Positions 37,862 through 45,990 of a stretch of 64,000 bases of DNA are shown piece after piece. A program made the position numbers and the translations under genes. The DNA comes from Ensifer sp. IC4062. GTDB taxonomy: Bacteria > Pseudomonadota > Alphaproteobacteria > Rhizobiales > Rhizobiaceae. The stretch lies in assembly GCF_020193575.1 (NCBI RefSeq), contig NZ_JADYVD010000038.1, positions 1 to 64,000 on the forward strand. Direction: 5' to 3'. Numbering within the stretch: position 1 is the stretch's first letter; the number at the start of each line of letters is the position of its first letter. The notes beneath the pieces are model-generated. The model saw only the letters and a list, made by a program, of their open reading frames with translations. It was not told where the DNA came from and searched no databases.

Positions 37862-38749
37862 ATGACGACTGCCCGCCACACCTTCCCTGCGATCCACCAC
37901 CGAACCATCGACATCGACGGCCTGGAAATTTTCTACCGGGAGGCAGGCCGCGCCGACGCGCCGACCGTGCTCTTGCTTCACGGTTTCCCAACATCTTCGC
38001 ACATGTTCCGGAATTTGATCCCGGCGCTCGCGGATCACTATCATGTAGTCGCACCCGACTATCCGGGTTTCGGACTCAGCTCCATGCCGGCGAGGGAAGA
38101 GTTCGCCTACACCTTTGAGCGGTATGCTGAAATCGTCGACTCGCTTGTCACGAAACTCGGCATCGATTCCTACGCCATCTATGTGATGGACTACGGGGCT
38201 CCAACCGGGTTCCGCCTCGCTCTTCGGCATCCCGAGCGGATCACGGGCATGATCGTTCAGAACGGCAACGCCTACGAGGAAGGCCTTTCGCCGTTCTGGG
38301 ATCAGCTCAAGGCATACTGGGCGACCAATTCGCAGGAAGCCCGCGATGCTCTGCGTCCGTTGATGTCGCTGGACGTAACGAAGTTTCAGTATCTCGACGG
38401 CGTTAGTGATGTCACCCGTATCGACCCCGCCAACTGGCTCTATGACCAGCAGTTCCTCGACCGCCCCGGCAACATCGAGATTCAGCTCGACCTTTTCTAC
38501 GACTACCGCAACAACGTGGCCCTCTATCCTGAGTTCCAACAGTTCTTCCGCAACCGGCAGCCGCCGACGCTAATCGTCTGGGGCAAGAACGACACCATTT
38601 TTCCAGCCCCGGGGGCCGAAGCTTTCAAGCGAGACCTACCGAATGCCGAATTCCACCTGATCGATAGCGGGCATTTCGCGCTTGAGGATCGGGCCGATGA
38701 GATCATCCCGCTGATCCAGGACTTCCTCGGTCGAACTCTTACGCGCTAG
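37862..38749 (+). CDS. Alpha/beta hydrolase, haloalkane dehalogenase/epoxide hydrolase type (module A)
   Basis: A 295-residue protein with the alpha/beta-hydrolase core. The oxyanion region is HGFPTSSHMFR. The nucleophile elbow reads VMDYGAPTG, with Asp110 in place of Ser, as in haloalkane dehalogenases and epoxide hydrolases. The general acid/base pair is in NDTIFPAPGAE and DSGHFALED (His). The natural substrate cannot be inferred. The start follows AGGAG. Its close relative is at 46785-47669, in module B. A predicted operator lies 142 bp upstream and a terminator follows at 38769. Confidence 0.93.
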   Translation: MTTARHTFPAIHHRTIDIDGLEIFYREAGRADAPTVLLLHGFPTSSHMFRNLIPALADHYHVVAPDYPGFGLSSMPAREEFAYTFERYAEIVDSLVTKLGIDSYAIYVMDYGAPTGFRLALRHPERITGMIVQNGNAYEEGLSPFWDQLKAYWATNSQEARDALRPLMSLDVTKFQYLDGVSDVTRIDPANWLYDQQFLDRPGNIEIQLDLFYDYRNNVALYPEFQQFFRNRQPPTLIVWGKNDTIFPAPGAEAFKRDLPNAEFHLIDSGHFALEDRADEIIPLIQDFLGRTLTR

Positions 38750-38768
38750 TCTATCTGGTAGATATTCG

Positions 38769-38792
38769 GGCCGCCCGCACGCGTGGGCGGCC
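38769..38792 (+). terminator. Intrinsic terminator between convergent genes
   Basis: Perfect stem GGCCGCCC/GGGCGGCC with loop GCACGCGT, 20 bp after the hydrolase stop, followed by TCTTGTCGTTT. It can also serve the convergent LysR gene, though with fewer Ts on that side. Confidence 0.7.
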
Positions 38793-38842
38793 TCTTGTCG
38801 TTTCCCGGTCGAGGCCAAGCTTAGGTGAAAGACGCATGACTC

Positions 38843-39769
38843 TCAGCTGGTCGCGCACGCGCGCAACCTTTCAGCGAAGTCCTTACGAAGCCTCGGCACC
38901 GCGAAATCCACAAACGCCCTGACCTTTGGAACCGAAAGTCGGCCTTCAGGCGCGACGATGTGCACCGGTAAAGGAGGCGGCTCGTCCGTCGGAAGAACGA
39001 TTCTGAGTTCGCCTCGCTTTACATGCTCCGCGATCTGATAGGAAAACACCCTCGTAATGCCGTTTCCCTCGAGCGCCGATGCGACCACACCCGCCACGCC
39101 GTTTATCGTCAATCGTGGCTTGATGTGAACCAGGCGTTGGCTTCCACCGCCCTCACGAGGGGGGAAGCTCCAACTCTCATGCCCGAATTGAGCCAGCGCG
39201 ATACAGCTGTGATTAGACAAATCAGATGGACTGTCGATGGGACTGGCACTGTCAAGATAGGACGGGGCGGCGCACAGAACCCGGCGTACTTCGCCCACCC
39301 GAATCCCGATCATTGTCGAGTCGGTGAGGTGCGCGATGCGAAGCCCTACGTCTATTCCCTCGTCAACCAAGCTGACGGTGCGGTCCAGCAGCAGCAGCTT
39401 CGCAGCCACATCCGGGTGTTCGCGCAGGTACGCATCAAGGATCGGGCGTAAGATCGAAACGCCGCTTACAAGGGGCGCGGTTACGGTTAGAGTTCCTCTG
39501 GGCGCTTTCGTCTCGCCGGCGGCCAGCAGGTCCGCTTCTTCGAGATCGGTGAGCACTCGGCGGCAGGCGGACGCGTAACGCTCGCCTGCCTCACTTAGCC
39601 TGATGGTTCTTGTGGTCCGGTGAAGCAGCTGTACGCCCACGTGACCTTCGAGGAAGCTGATGGCCCTCGTCACCGCAGCCGGAGAGCGGTTCAGCTTCCG
39701 GCCGGCTGCCGCTAGGCTTCCTTCGTCCAGAGCGCAGACGAAAACCTTCATCGCATCTATGCGGTCCAT
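38843..39769 (-). CDS. LysR-family transcriptional regulator
   Basis: A 308-residue LTTR with the HTH at the N-terminus (MKVFVCALDEGSLAAAGRKL, then AAVTRAISFLEGHVGVQLLH) and the usual effector domain. It is divergent from the SDR-tautomerase-DJ-1 operon (192 bp between starts), so it probably regulates that operon, as is common for LysR proteins. The start at 39769 follows AAGAGGAAG; a longer upstream frame has no signal. Module B has no LysR gene. Confidence 0.94.
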   Translation of the reverse strand: MDRIDAMKVFVCALDEGSLAAAGRKLNRSPAAVTRAISFLEGHVGVQLLHRTTRTIRLSEAGERYASACRRVLTDLEEADLLAAGETKAPRGTLTVTAPLVSGVSILRPILDAYLREHPDVAAKLLLLDRTVSLVDEGIDVGLRIAHLTDSTMIGIRVGEVRRVLCAAPSYLDSASPIDSPSDLSNHSCIALAQFGHESWSFPPREGGGSQRLVHIKPRLTINGVAGVVASALEGNGITRVFSYQIAEHVKRGELRIVLPTDEPPPLPVHIVAPEGRLSVPKVRAFVDFAVPRLRKDFAERLRACATS

Positions 39770-39961
39770 ATTCTTCCTCTTGGCGGAATAGTGAGTTGCT
39801 GCAGGCGCGCATTTCGACGCCGCGAGGAAGCTACTAGATATTTCACAGGCAAGGCAACGTTGTCCTGCCGGCAAAACTTCAACAACGATCGCTGCGGACT
39901 AGGGATGGGCCGGAACCGCCCATGTGCTCCCGTGTGCCCGCGCGCAACGAAAGAGTGGAAA

Positions 39962-40675
39962 ATGAGCCAGGAAACAAAAGTAGCTGTCGTCACCGGAGCA
40001 TCCCAGGGCATCGGTGCCGCTATCGTCAGTGCCTATCGGGCCCGCGGGTACGCTGTTGTCGCCAACTCCCGCAACATCGCTGAGTCCGAAGACCGCGGCA
40101 TCGTGGCCGTGGGTGGTGATATCGGTGAGCGCGCCGCCGCCGAAAGGGTGGTGGCAACCGCCGTGGAACGCTTCGGCCGGATCGACACGTTGGTCAACAA
40201 CGCCGGCATATTCATCGCCAAGGACTTTACCGAGTATTCCGAGGAAGACTTCCGCAATGTCTTGAACGTCAACCTCGCAGGCTTCTTCTACGTAAGCCAG
40301 CTTGCCGCGAAGCAGATGCTAAAGCGCGGCGAAGGGCACATCGTTCAGATCACCACGTCTCTCGTCAACCAGCCTATGGCCGGGGTTCCGTCCGTACTCG
40401 CCTCGCTGACGAAAGGCGGGCTGGACGCAGCCACCCGCTCGCTGGCCATCGAATACGCGCCCAAAGGCATCCGCGTAAACGCCGTGTCGCCTGGAATCAT
40501 CAAGACCCCGATGCATCCCCAAGAGAACCACGCGTTTCTCGCCGATCTGCACCCCGTGCGCCGAATGGGTGAAGTCGGCGAGATCGCCGAAGCCGTCTTG
40601 TATCTCGAAGATGCCAGGTTCGTGACCGGCGAGACCCTGCATGTCGACGGCGGTCAGCACGCCGGACGCTGGTGA
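39962..40675 (+). CDS. SDR-family oxidoreductase lacking the catalytic Tyr (module A)
   Basis: A 237-residue short-chain dehydrogenase with TGASQGIG (residues 11-18), NNAG and the C-terminal GETLHVDGGQHAG. At the active site the sequence reads TTSLVNQPMAGVPSVLASLTKGG: Lys151 is present, but the position four residues before it, normally Tyr, is Ala147. A partner Ser133 is in place. The same substitution occurs in the copy at 45991-46714, so it is a feature of this subgroup. It may use another acid or act on a different substrate. First gene of the operon with the tautomerase and DJ-1-like genes. Confidence 0.92.
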   Translation: MSQETKVAVVTGASQGIGAAIVSAYRARGYAVVANSRNIAESEDRGIVAVGGDIGERAAAERVVATAVERFGRIDTLVNNAGIFIAKDFTEYSEEDFRNVLNVNLAGFFYVSQLAAKQMLKRGEGHIVQITTSLVNQPMAGVPSVLASLTKGGLDAATRSLAIEYAPKGIRVNAVSPGIIKTPMHPQENHAFLADLHPVRRMGEVGEIAEAVLYLEDARFVTGETLHVDGGQHAGRW

Positions 40676-40704
40676 GGCTCTACTATCATCGTAAGGAGGC
40701 TGAT

Positions 40705-40941
40705 ATGCCGTACGTGAATATCCAGGTCACACGCGAGGGAACTTCGCCAGGAGAGGTGAAGACCACCGCTGAACAAAAAGCCAGGTTGATTAAGGGCGTC
40801 AGCGACCTTCTGTTTGAAGTGCTCGGGAAGCCGCAGTCGGCGACCTTTGTGGTCATCGAGGAAGTGGAGATGGAAAACTGGGGTGTCGGTGGCCTACCGG
40901 TTGCCGATTACCGAAACCAAGTGACCGAAAAGGCAAAATGA
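40705..40941 (+). CDS. 4-oxalocrotonate tautomerase-like protein (module A)
   Basis: A 78-residue member of the tautomerase superfamily. After removal of Met, Pro would be the N-terminal catalytic base (MPYVNIQVTREG). It is a little longer than classical 4-OT because of an insertion (REGTSPGEVKTTAEQ). The conserved end reads VIEEVEMENWGVGGLPVADY. The start follows AAGGAGG perfectly. The partner in module B is at 45749-45976. Substrate unknown; members isomerise or hydrate unsaturated keto acids or dehalogenate. Confidence 0.92.
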   Translation: MPYVNIQVTREGTSPGEVKTTAEQKARLIKGVSDLLFEVLGKPQSATFVVIEEVEMENWGVGGLPVADYRNQVTEKAK

Positions 40942-40945
40942 GACC

Positions 40946-41644
40946 ATGGAGCCACTACGAATTCTGATGGTGGCTACGTCGCACGAAGAACTCGGAGCCA
41001 CTGGCCGCAAAACCGGTCAGTGGCTCGAGGGCTTCGCAGCGCCGTACTATGTCTTCATGGAAGCGGGCGCGATCGTGACGTTAGCATCGGTAGAAGGCGG
41101 AATGCCTCCGATCGACCCGGCAAGCCTCGGCAGGGAGACCGGCCCTGCAACCCGCCGCTTCCGCACCGATCCGGCGGCTCAGACCATGCTGAGCCATACC
41201 ATGGAAATTTCTCACGCGCGGGCGGACGACTTCCACGGTGTCTTCTACCCCGGAGGTCACGGGCCGATGTGGGACCTCGCCCACGATAGGCTCTCATCAG
41301 ACCTCCTGAGTGCCTTCGCGGAACAGGGGAAGTGCATTGGTGCGGTTTGCCACGCGCCCGCCGCGCTTCTTCAGGTTCGCTTCCAAGGGAAATCGTTCAT
41401 AGAAGGGCGAACGGTGACGGCGTTCTCAAATGAGGAGGAGGAGGCCCTCGGGCTGGTGGAGGAAATGCCTTTTGTGCTTGAGGATGTGCTCAAGGATGCC
41501 GGCGCTGTATACCGTAAAGGCCGAGCTTTCGGGCCGTTCGTCGCTGTCGACCGCAAGCTCGTAAGCGGGCAAAATCCCGCTTCGTCCGAACCCGCCGCCT
41601 TGGCATTCATCGACGATGTACGAAAGGGGGTGGCCTTCGAGTGA
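40946..41644 (+). CDS. DJ-1/PfpI family protein, Hsp31-like (module A)
   Basis: A 232-residue DJ-1/PfpI-fold protein. The nucleophile elbow IGAVCHAPAALL holds Cys135 and His136, and GVFYPGGHGPMWDL fits the Hsp31/glyoxalase III type (YDR533c group). Members detoxify methylglyoxal or protect proteins from glycation. It starts 4 bp after the tautomerase stop and must be co-transcribed with it. Its counterpart in module B is at 47727-48401. Confidence 0.93.
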   Translation: MEPLRILMVATSHEELGATGRKTGQWLEGFAAPYYVFMEAGAIVTLASVEGGMPPIDPASLGRETGPATRRFRTDPAAQTMLSHTMEISHARADDFHGVFYPGGHGPMWDLAHDRLSSDLLSAFAEQGKCIGAVCHAPAALLQVRFQGKSFIEGRTVTAFSNEEEEALGLVEEMPFVLEDVLKDAGAVYRKGRAFGPFVAVDRKLVSGQNPASSEPAALAFIDDVRKGVAFE

Positions 41645-41771
41645 TCGCGGAAAGAGACGAGCGGCAGGTGGCTCACGCTGAAAGCGGACGAAGATTCATA
41701 CCCACGTATAAATGTGTCCACGAGGCGAGGGCGCTAAAGTCCGGCGCATGTTCACTTCCCCGGAGGGTATC

Positions 41772-42689
41772 ATGCTCGGGCAATCGCTTGCATCTACGTT
41801 CGGAATGCGCGCTTGGGGACGATACACAAGAGAGCGCGTCGTTCACAGCACCATCACTGAGGAGGGCCACTCTGTTGCGGCCATTCACCAGGCAGTGAGG
41901 GACGACGTAAAGGGTCCAACGCGACACTTGGAGCAGGGCGAGGACGCCTATCTCGTAACCAGCCACCTGGTCTCCAACCCTGCGTATCAGTTGTGGGACG
42001 GTTGTCGTCTCGTCAAGCAGGAGCCAGTCAGAGAGGCCAGCATCGCGCTGCTCGATCTCCGCGACTGCGATTACGAATATCTCCCGACCGCACCTGAGGG
42101 CATTCATTTCTACCTGTCGCGCCCTCGTCTCCGCGAATTGCTGGAAATTGAAGGCGATGGCGGCGAATTCGATATCGACGTATCGGCACGGAGAGATGAT
42201 GCGGAGCTCCATGGGCTGGCATTGCTGTTCCTTCCGATGCTGAACGGGCAAATTCCGCCAGAGGCAATCTACTTGAGCCATCTCGCGATGGCGGTATCGT
42301 GGCATGTGCTCACAAGGTATGCAGGCAAACAGACACTGGTCCGTTTGAATGCCGAACGGCTCAGTCCGGCGCGCACGAAAAAGGCGAAGGAGCTTCTGTC
42401 GATGATGCCGGCGAACGGCCTTACCCTGGAGGCCGTCGCGGCGGAATGCGGCTTACCACCCGCTCGGTTCGCAAAAGCCTTCGAGCGGACATGCGGAATG
42501 ACCCCGATGAAGTGGGCTCGATCACAACGCATCGAACTCTGTAAACATCGCCTCTTCACATCGAAGCTCTCGCTTACGGAAGTGGCTTTCGAATGCGGTT
42601 TCGCAGATCAAAGCCATTTCACCCGGTCGTTCTCGGCAGCGACAGGCTTTACGCCCGCTGCGTGGCGTCAGGCACGACGAGGGCTTTAA
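41772..42689 (+). CDS. AraC-family transcriptional regulator (paralogue 3)
   Basis: A 305-residue AraC regulator. The N-terminal part is less similar to the others but keeps the layout (YLVTSHLVSNPAYQLWDGCR). The C-terminus contains LTLEAVAAECGLPPARFAKAFER and LTEVAFECGFADQSHFTRSFSA (two HTHs). The start at 41772 follows CGGAGGG; an in-frame ATG at 41748 has none. It lies 127 bp after the DJ-1 gene of module A on the same strand and may read from the same or its own promoter. Confidence 0.92.
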   Translation: MLGQSLASTFGMRAWGRYTRERVVHSTITEEGHSVAAIHQAVRDDVKGPTRHLEQGEDAYLVTSHLVSNPAYQLWDGCRLVKQEPVREASIALLDLRDCDYEYLPTAPEGIHFYLSRPRLRELLEIEGDGGEFDIDVSARRDDAELHGLALLFLPMLNGQIPPEAIYLSHLAMAVSWHVLTRYAGKQTLVRLNAERLSPARTKKAKELLSMMPANGLTLEAVAAECGLPPARFAKAFERTCGMTPMKWARSQRIELCKHRLFTSKLSLTEVAFECGFADQSHFTRSFSAATGFTPAAWRQARRGL

Positions 42690-43089
42690 CGCGCAGGTCG
42701 CCCCGCTCTGCCGTCCCGCAGGACGCGCACAGCTAGCTTATGCATGATCTTCCTTTTGCCGTTGCGACCTTCGACGCTTCTCGGGGGATGCGACAGCCAC
42801 CACATTTCAGAGACACGATGCCGGCTAAGCTATGCAAAACATTGCGGCGAGGAACACCCCCATTGACGCCGCGATGTGGGGCGCGGGGCGTTTTCTCAAT
42901 TCGACTTTGCGTCACGCGCCGATCGTATTCGAAAGTGGATGGCTGTCGGCAATCAAGTTTCATCATAGGCTCCATGTTGCCTACGATTTGGCTCCGGTCC
43001 GCCCCCGGCACAAGCGACGCTGCCCTGAGCACTTTGTTCATCGTGCATGAACAATCTGCGCTCAGGACCCGGCGCTCGGGAACGGTGGG
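42690..43089. other. Intergenic region between AraC and Dps genes
   Basis: 400 bp between convergent genes. Open frames exist on both strands, but none has a convincing start or motif. A minus-strand run ending SMGVFLAAMFCIA and a stop near 42832 could be the end of a tiny membrane peptide, but its start is unclear. Confidence 0.35.
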
Positions 43090-43608
43090 TCACACTCCGC
43101 GACGACCGCTTTCGAACAGGAACCAGATTCGACCTTCCGCCTCGTCAAGCCAGTTTTCCAGAAGGCTCGCTGTCGCGAGGTCGCTATGCTCGTCGCACAG
43201 TGCGTGGAGCTGCTTCATACGCTGTGCCAACTCCCCATTGTCTTCGCGGAGTTCGGCCAGCATGTCTTCGGGCGTGACGAACTGAGCGTCATTGTCACTT
43301 ACGCGCTGGAGGCGACTGATTTCGCCGACCGAGTGAAGCGTGATCCCCCCAAGTTTGCGGACACGCTCCGCGATGACGTCGGTCATGCCAAGGAGCTGCG
43401 CAGCCTGGTCATCAAACATCAGATGGAGATCGCGGAAGTTTGGGCCGGACAAATGCCAGTGGAAGTTCTTCGTCTTCAGGTAGATTGCAAAGACGTCCGC
43501 CAGGAGAGCATTGAGCGCGGCGGAGAGGTCGACAGTCGCATTCGAGAGCAGATGAGTGGGGGTGCGAAGCGGCGAGGAGCGGCGGCTTTCCAGGTCGAGG
43601 CGATCCAT
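43090..43608 (-). CDS. dps: Dps-family ferritin-like DNA-protection protein
   Basis: A 172-residue protein of the Dps group. The dimer-interface ferroxidase ligands are visible: KNFHWHLSGPNFRDLHLMFDDQ contains His50, His62 and the Asp66/Asp67 region. Dps forms dodecamers that store iron with hydrogen peroxide as oxidant and protect DNA. The start MDRLDLES is chosen because longer frames lack a signal; AAGAGAAA precedes it. It lies next to a DUF302 gene on the same strand and near catalase-type genes in theme only. Confidence 0.93.
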   Translation of the reverse strand: MDRLDLESRRSSPLRTPTHLLSNATVDLSAALNALLADVFAIYLKTKNFHWHLSGPNFRDLHLMFDDQAAQLLGMTDVIAERVRKLGGITLHSVGEISRLQRVSDNDAQFVTPEDMLAELREDNGELAQRMKQLHALCDEHSDLATASLLENWLDEAEGRIWFLFESGRRGV

Positions 43609-43702
43609 CTTATTTCTCTTTCCAAGGTGCGGTTGGTAGCTGAAGCCCACATTCGCGCAATAACGAGAGTGTTTCTTGGAGAAACCCGCGAAACGTTGAA
43701 CA

Positions 43703-44113
43703 CTATTTGGCCGCCGCCTCCGCGGCAACGTCGGTGAGCAGATGTCGCATCAGAGCGGCGGCACGGCGAGCTTCGATACTGAGACCGTGTCGTTCGGCTA
43801 TGGCGACAGGATCGATGTGCGTGATCCGAATTTCGCCGCGGCTGTTCTGATAGACGAGCATTTTCAGGGGGAGGTCGAGCGCGGTTGTTTGGTCATCCTG
43901 CAACAGGCGAGTGCCTACTGCGGGGTTTCCGAACATGATCATCGTGGTCGGCCGCAGTTCCACATCGACACTCCAGGCATCAGCTGCGAAGTCGATCATG
44001 GCGAAAATCGTGAGATGACGCCTTACTATTGGCTGGCGGAGCCGGGCCAGCGTTTGCTCGAACGAAAGGTGGCTAATCCTCGAGTTTGGAGGCCTGGCCG
44101 GCAGCATTGGCAT
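43703..44113 (-). CDS. DUF302 domain protein
   Basis: A 136-residue protein with the DUF302 core: FEQTLARLRQPIVRRHLTIF near the start, then PTTMIMFGNPAVGTRLLQDD and ALDLPLKMLVYQNSRGEIRI. DUF302 proteins are small, often linked with sulfur or redox genes, of unknown function. The start follows AAAAGGAT. It is on the same strand as the Dps gene and the hypothetical gene at 44125, with only 11 bp between it and the latter, so these may form one transcript. Confidence 0.86.
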   Translation of the reverse strand: MPMLPARPPNSRISHLSFEQTLARLRQPIVRRHLTIFAMIDFAADAWSVDVELRPTTMIMFGNPAVGTRLLQDDQTTALDLPLKMLVYQNSRGEIRITHIDPVAIAERHGLSIEARRAAALMRHLLTDVAAEAAAK

Positions 44114-44124
44114 CTTTCATCCTT

Positions 44125-44556
44125 TTAAAGCCAGGCAGGTATGCCGACAGCGCGCATTTCCACGTCTGCCATGGCAAGCGCAAGGTCACTCGGGTCGAGA
44201 ATGCCTTTAGCCAGAAGAACGTCTGATGCGCCAGCGATGCAGCGCTCGTAGAGGCCGAGCTTTCCTAACCTCGCCGTGTTGACGCGCTCGGTTAACTCTT
44301 CGGTCGTCACGATCCGATACCGGTCGAGGAGACGCAGCAAAGCTCTGCACCGCCTTTGCCAAGGGGGCAGAGTGATGATCGTGCTGTCTGTACCGTTAGC
44401 CACGGCTTCGGACTCAGAAATCAGCGCGATCTCAGCCCTGGCTACGGCCGCCACGCCGACGGCTTTGTGCGCCAATAATTCGCGAACGGCTGTCTCCATC
44501 ACTTCATAGAAACATGGAAACTGGGTAGCTGACGCTGAAGCAGTCGAATGATGCAT
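44125..44556 (-). CDS. Hypothetical protein, weak nitrile hydratase beta-subunit resemblance
   Basis: A 143-residue protein without a signal peptide. The C-terminal part LGLYERCIAGASDVLLAKGI, then LDPSDLALAMADVEMRAV, loosely resembles the helical start of nitrile hydratase/thiocyanate hydrolase beta subunits ('YYExWLxALExLLVEKGxLTxEEL'). No metal-binding Cys motif of an alpha subunit is found nearby. It is close to the DUF302 gene. The resemblance is weak and may be chance. Confidence 0.5.
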   Translation of the reverse strand: MHHSTASASATQFPCFYEVMETAVRELLAHKAVGVAAVARAEIALISESEAVANGTDSTIITLPPWQRRCRALLRLLDRYRIVTTEELTERVNTARLGKLGLYERCIAGASDVLLAKGILDPSDLALAMADVEMRAVGIPAWL

Positions 44557-44913
44557 TGGAAGTCCTTAGGCGCGGACGGGCATATCGAGGCATGGCAGCC
44601 CGAGAAGCTCGGAACTCCCGGAGACACCGTCGCGTGTTCCACATTAATTTGCGTCGGTAACTCGCTATTGAACGGCCGTCCGTCTCTTTGAACGGCTGCC
44701 CTGCCATCTCCGGATTTTAGTGGCAGTCAACGGATGACCGCGGTGTGCAATCCTCGGCCGTCTCACTGGCGTAGGTAAGACTGGCGGCGGAATCCCTCCG
44801 GAAAGGCCGCGGCCACCCAGCTGGGAATACGAACGTTCCAGTTGCTGCGGGTGCAGCCCGCCGCTTCCGGAGACTTATCCCGTACGCCCCACCAACCGAG
44901 GAAGGACCTACTG
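44557..44913. other. Divergent promoter region with predicted operator
   Basis: 357 bp between the hypothetical gene (minus) and the HD-domain gene (plus). It holds the strong direct repeat at 44668-44692 and no supported gene. Confidence 0.5.
44668..44692 (+). promoter_or_regulatory. Predicted AraC-type operator, site 3
   Basis: TTGAACGG at 44668 and again at 44688, an exact 8-bp direct repeat with a 20-bp period, the best copy in the window. It lies 222 bp before the HD-protein start and 112 bp before the divergent gene at 44556. Confidence 0.55.
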
Positions 44914-45564
44914 ATGCTCGATAAACTGGAGACAATCGCCGGAATTCGCGTTCCGGACAGCCAGATGGCACGCGACGCGACAGCTCTCGTGCGCGATACG
45001 GAGACCGACCTGCTCTATCACCATTCACGGCGCGTGTTCCTATTTGGAGCGCTGACCGGCGAGCGACGAGGACTGAAGTATGATCCGGAATTGCTCTATA
45101 TCGGCGCGATGTTTCACGACATGGGTCTGATCGACTCGTATGCCAGCGATACCGAGCGTTTCGAGGTAGACGGAGCTAACGCCGCGAAAAGCTTCCTGCA
45201 TTCCTACGATGTTTCCGAACGAGATATCGACGATGTTTGGGACTCCATCGCTTTGCATACCACTCCTGGCATTCCTCAACACAAACGACCGGTCGTCGCC
45301 TTGGTCACGGCAGGCGTCGAAATGGACGTGCTTGGCATTGCCTACGACGATTTTACCGACGAGCAGCGGCAAGAGGTGTGCGCCTGCCATCCGCGCGGAT
45401 TGAAGTTCAAACACGGCATTCTCTCCGCGTTCTGCTACGGAACGATCCGCAAGCCGCATACCACGGCCGGCAACGTGAAGGCGGACGTCCTCGAGGCGAT
45501 GGACCCGACTTTTGAGCGTTGGAACTTCGTGGACACGATACTGAATTCCAAGTGGGAAAGCTGA
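44914..45564 (+). CDS. HD-domain hydrolase, cyanamide hydratase-like
   Basis: A 216-residue protein with an HD metal site: LYHHSRRVFLFGALTGERRG (His), IGAMFHDMGLID (His-Asp) and a later conserved Asp in GVEMDVLG. The layout and the phrase FLFGALTGERRGLKYDPELLYIG-type core resemble the cyanamide hydratase-like HD group, which hydrates small nitriles or acts on nucleotides. The start follows GAGGAAGGA. Upstream lies an AraC-type operator; downstream is an intrinsic terminator. The neighbouring gene with slight nitrile hydratase resemblance makes nitrile metabolism worth considering. Confidence 0.88.
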   Translation: MLDKLETIAGIRVPDSQMARDATALVRDTETDLLYHHSRRVFLFGALTGERRGLKYDPELLYIGAMFHDMGLIDSYASDTERFEVDGANAAKSFLHSYDVSERDIDDVWDSIALHTTPGIPQHKRPVVALVTAGVEMDVLGIAYDDFTDEQRQEVCACHPRGLKFKHGILSAFCYGTIRKPHTTAGNVKADVLEAMDPTFERWNFVDTILNSKWES

Positions 45565-45603
45565 TCGCCCACGCTGGAGAACAGGCAAATCAGTTTCTTA
45601 CGT

Positions 45604-45638
45604 CGCGTCGCTCGGTAATCTGGGCGGCGCGTCTTTTT
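45604..45638 (+). terminator. Intrinsic terminator of the HD-protein gene
   Basis: Stem CGCGTCGC/GCGGCGCG (eight pairs, one of them G-T) with a 12-base loop, followed at once by TCTTTTT. It starts 40 bp after the stop of the HD-protein gene. Confidence 0.8.
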
Positions 45639-45693
45639 GTTCCTCGCAGGGCCAAAGCGACGTCCGGCAAGAGAGAATGCTTGGAATGCAGAA

Positions 45694-45711
45694 CGGGGCC
45701 TCTCGGCCCCG
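45694..45711 (-). terminator. Hairpin at the end of module B
   Basis: Perfect stem CGGGGCC/GGCCCCG with loop TCTC. On the minus strand it follows the tautomerase gene by about 40 bp, with a weakly T-rich tail. It likely ends the module B operon. Confidence 0.5.
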
Positions 45712-45748
45712 CTCGGTAAGTTGGCGACGATTCACCGCAATCGCTCAC

Positions 45749-45976
45749 TCAGTTCTGGTTAGCCGAGGCGCTGACGCCGGTCTTCTCCCAATAATCGAGA
45801 ACCGGAAGGCCGCCGACGCCCCAATCTTCAAATTCGACCTCGTCAATGACGACCCAAGTGGCGGCAGGGGCTTTGTCGATGACGTCGCGCAGGACATTGG
45901 TCATGCCCTCGATGATCCTCGCCTTCTGCTCCGGCGTCGCGCTGCCCTTGGTGAACTTGACGTTGATGTACGGCAT
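45749..45976 (-). CDS. 4-oxalocrotonate tautomerase-like protein (module B)
   Basis: A 75-residue protein beginning MPYINVKFTKGS, so mature Pro1 is available as catalytic base. The end VIDEVEFEDWGVGGLPVLDY matches the module A paralogue at 40705. The start follows GAGGAG. Last gene of the module B operon, 14 bp after the broken SDR gene. Confidence 0.92.
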   Translation of the reverse strand: MPYINVKFTKGSATPEQKARIIEGMTNVLRDVIDKAPAATWVVIDEVEFEDWGVGGLPVLDYWEKTGVSASANQN

Positions 45977-45990
45977 CTTGCTTCTTCTCC

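Noticed and set aside
42832-42905. Tiny minus-strand frame ending SMGVFLAAMFCIA
   Set aside because: Only about 24 codons with a TTG start and no ribosome-binding site; could be chance.
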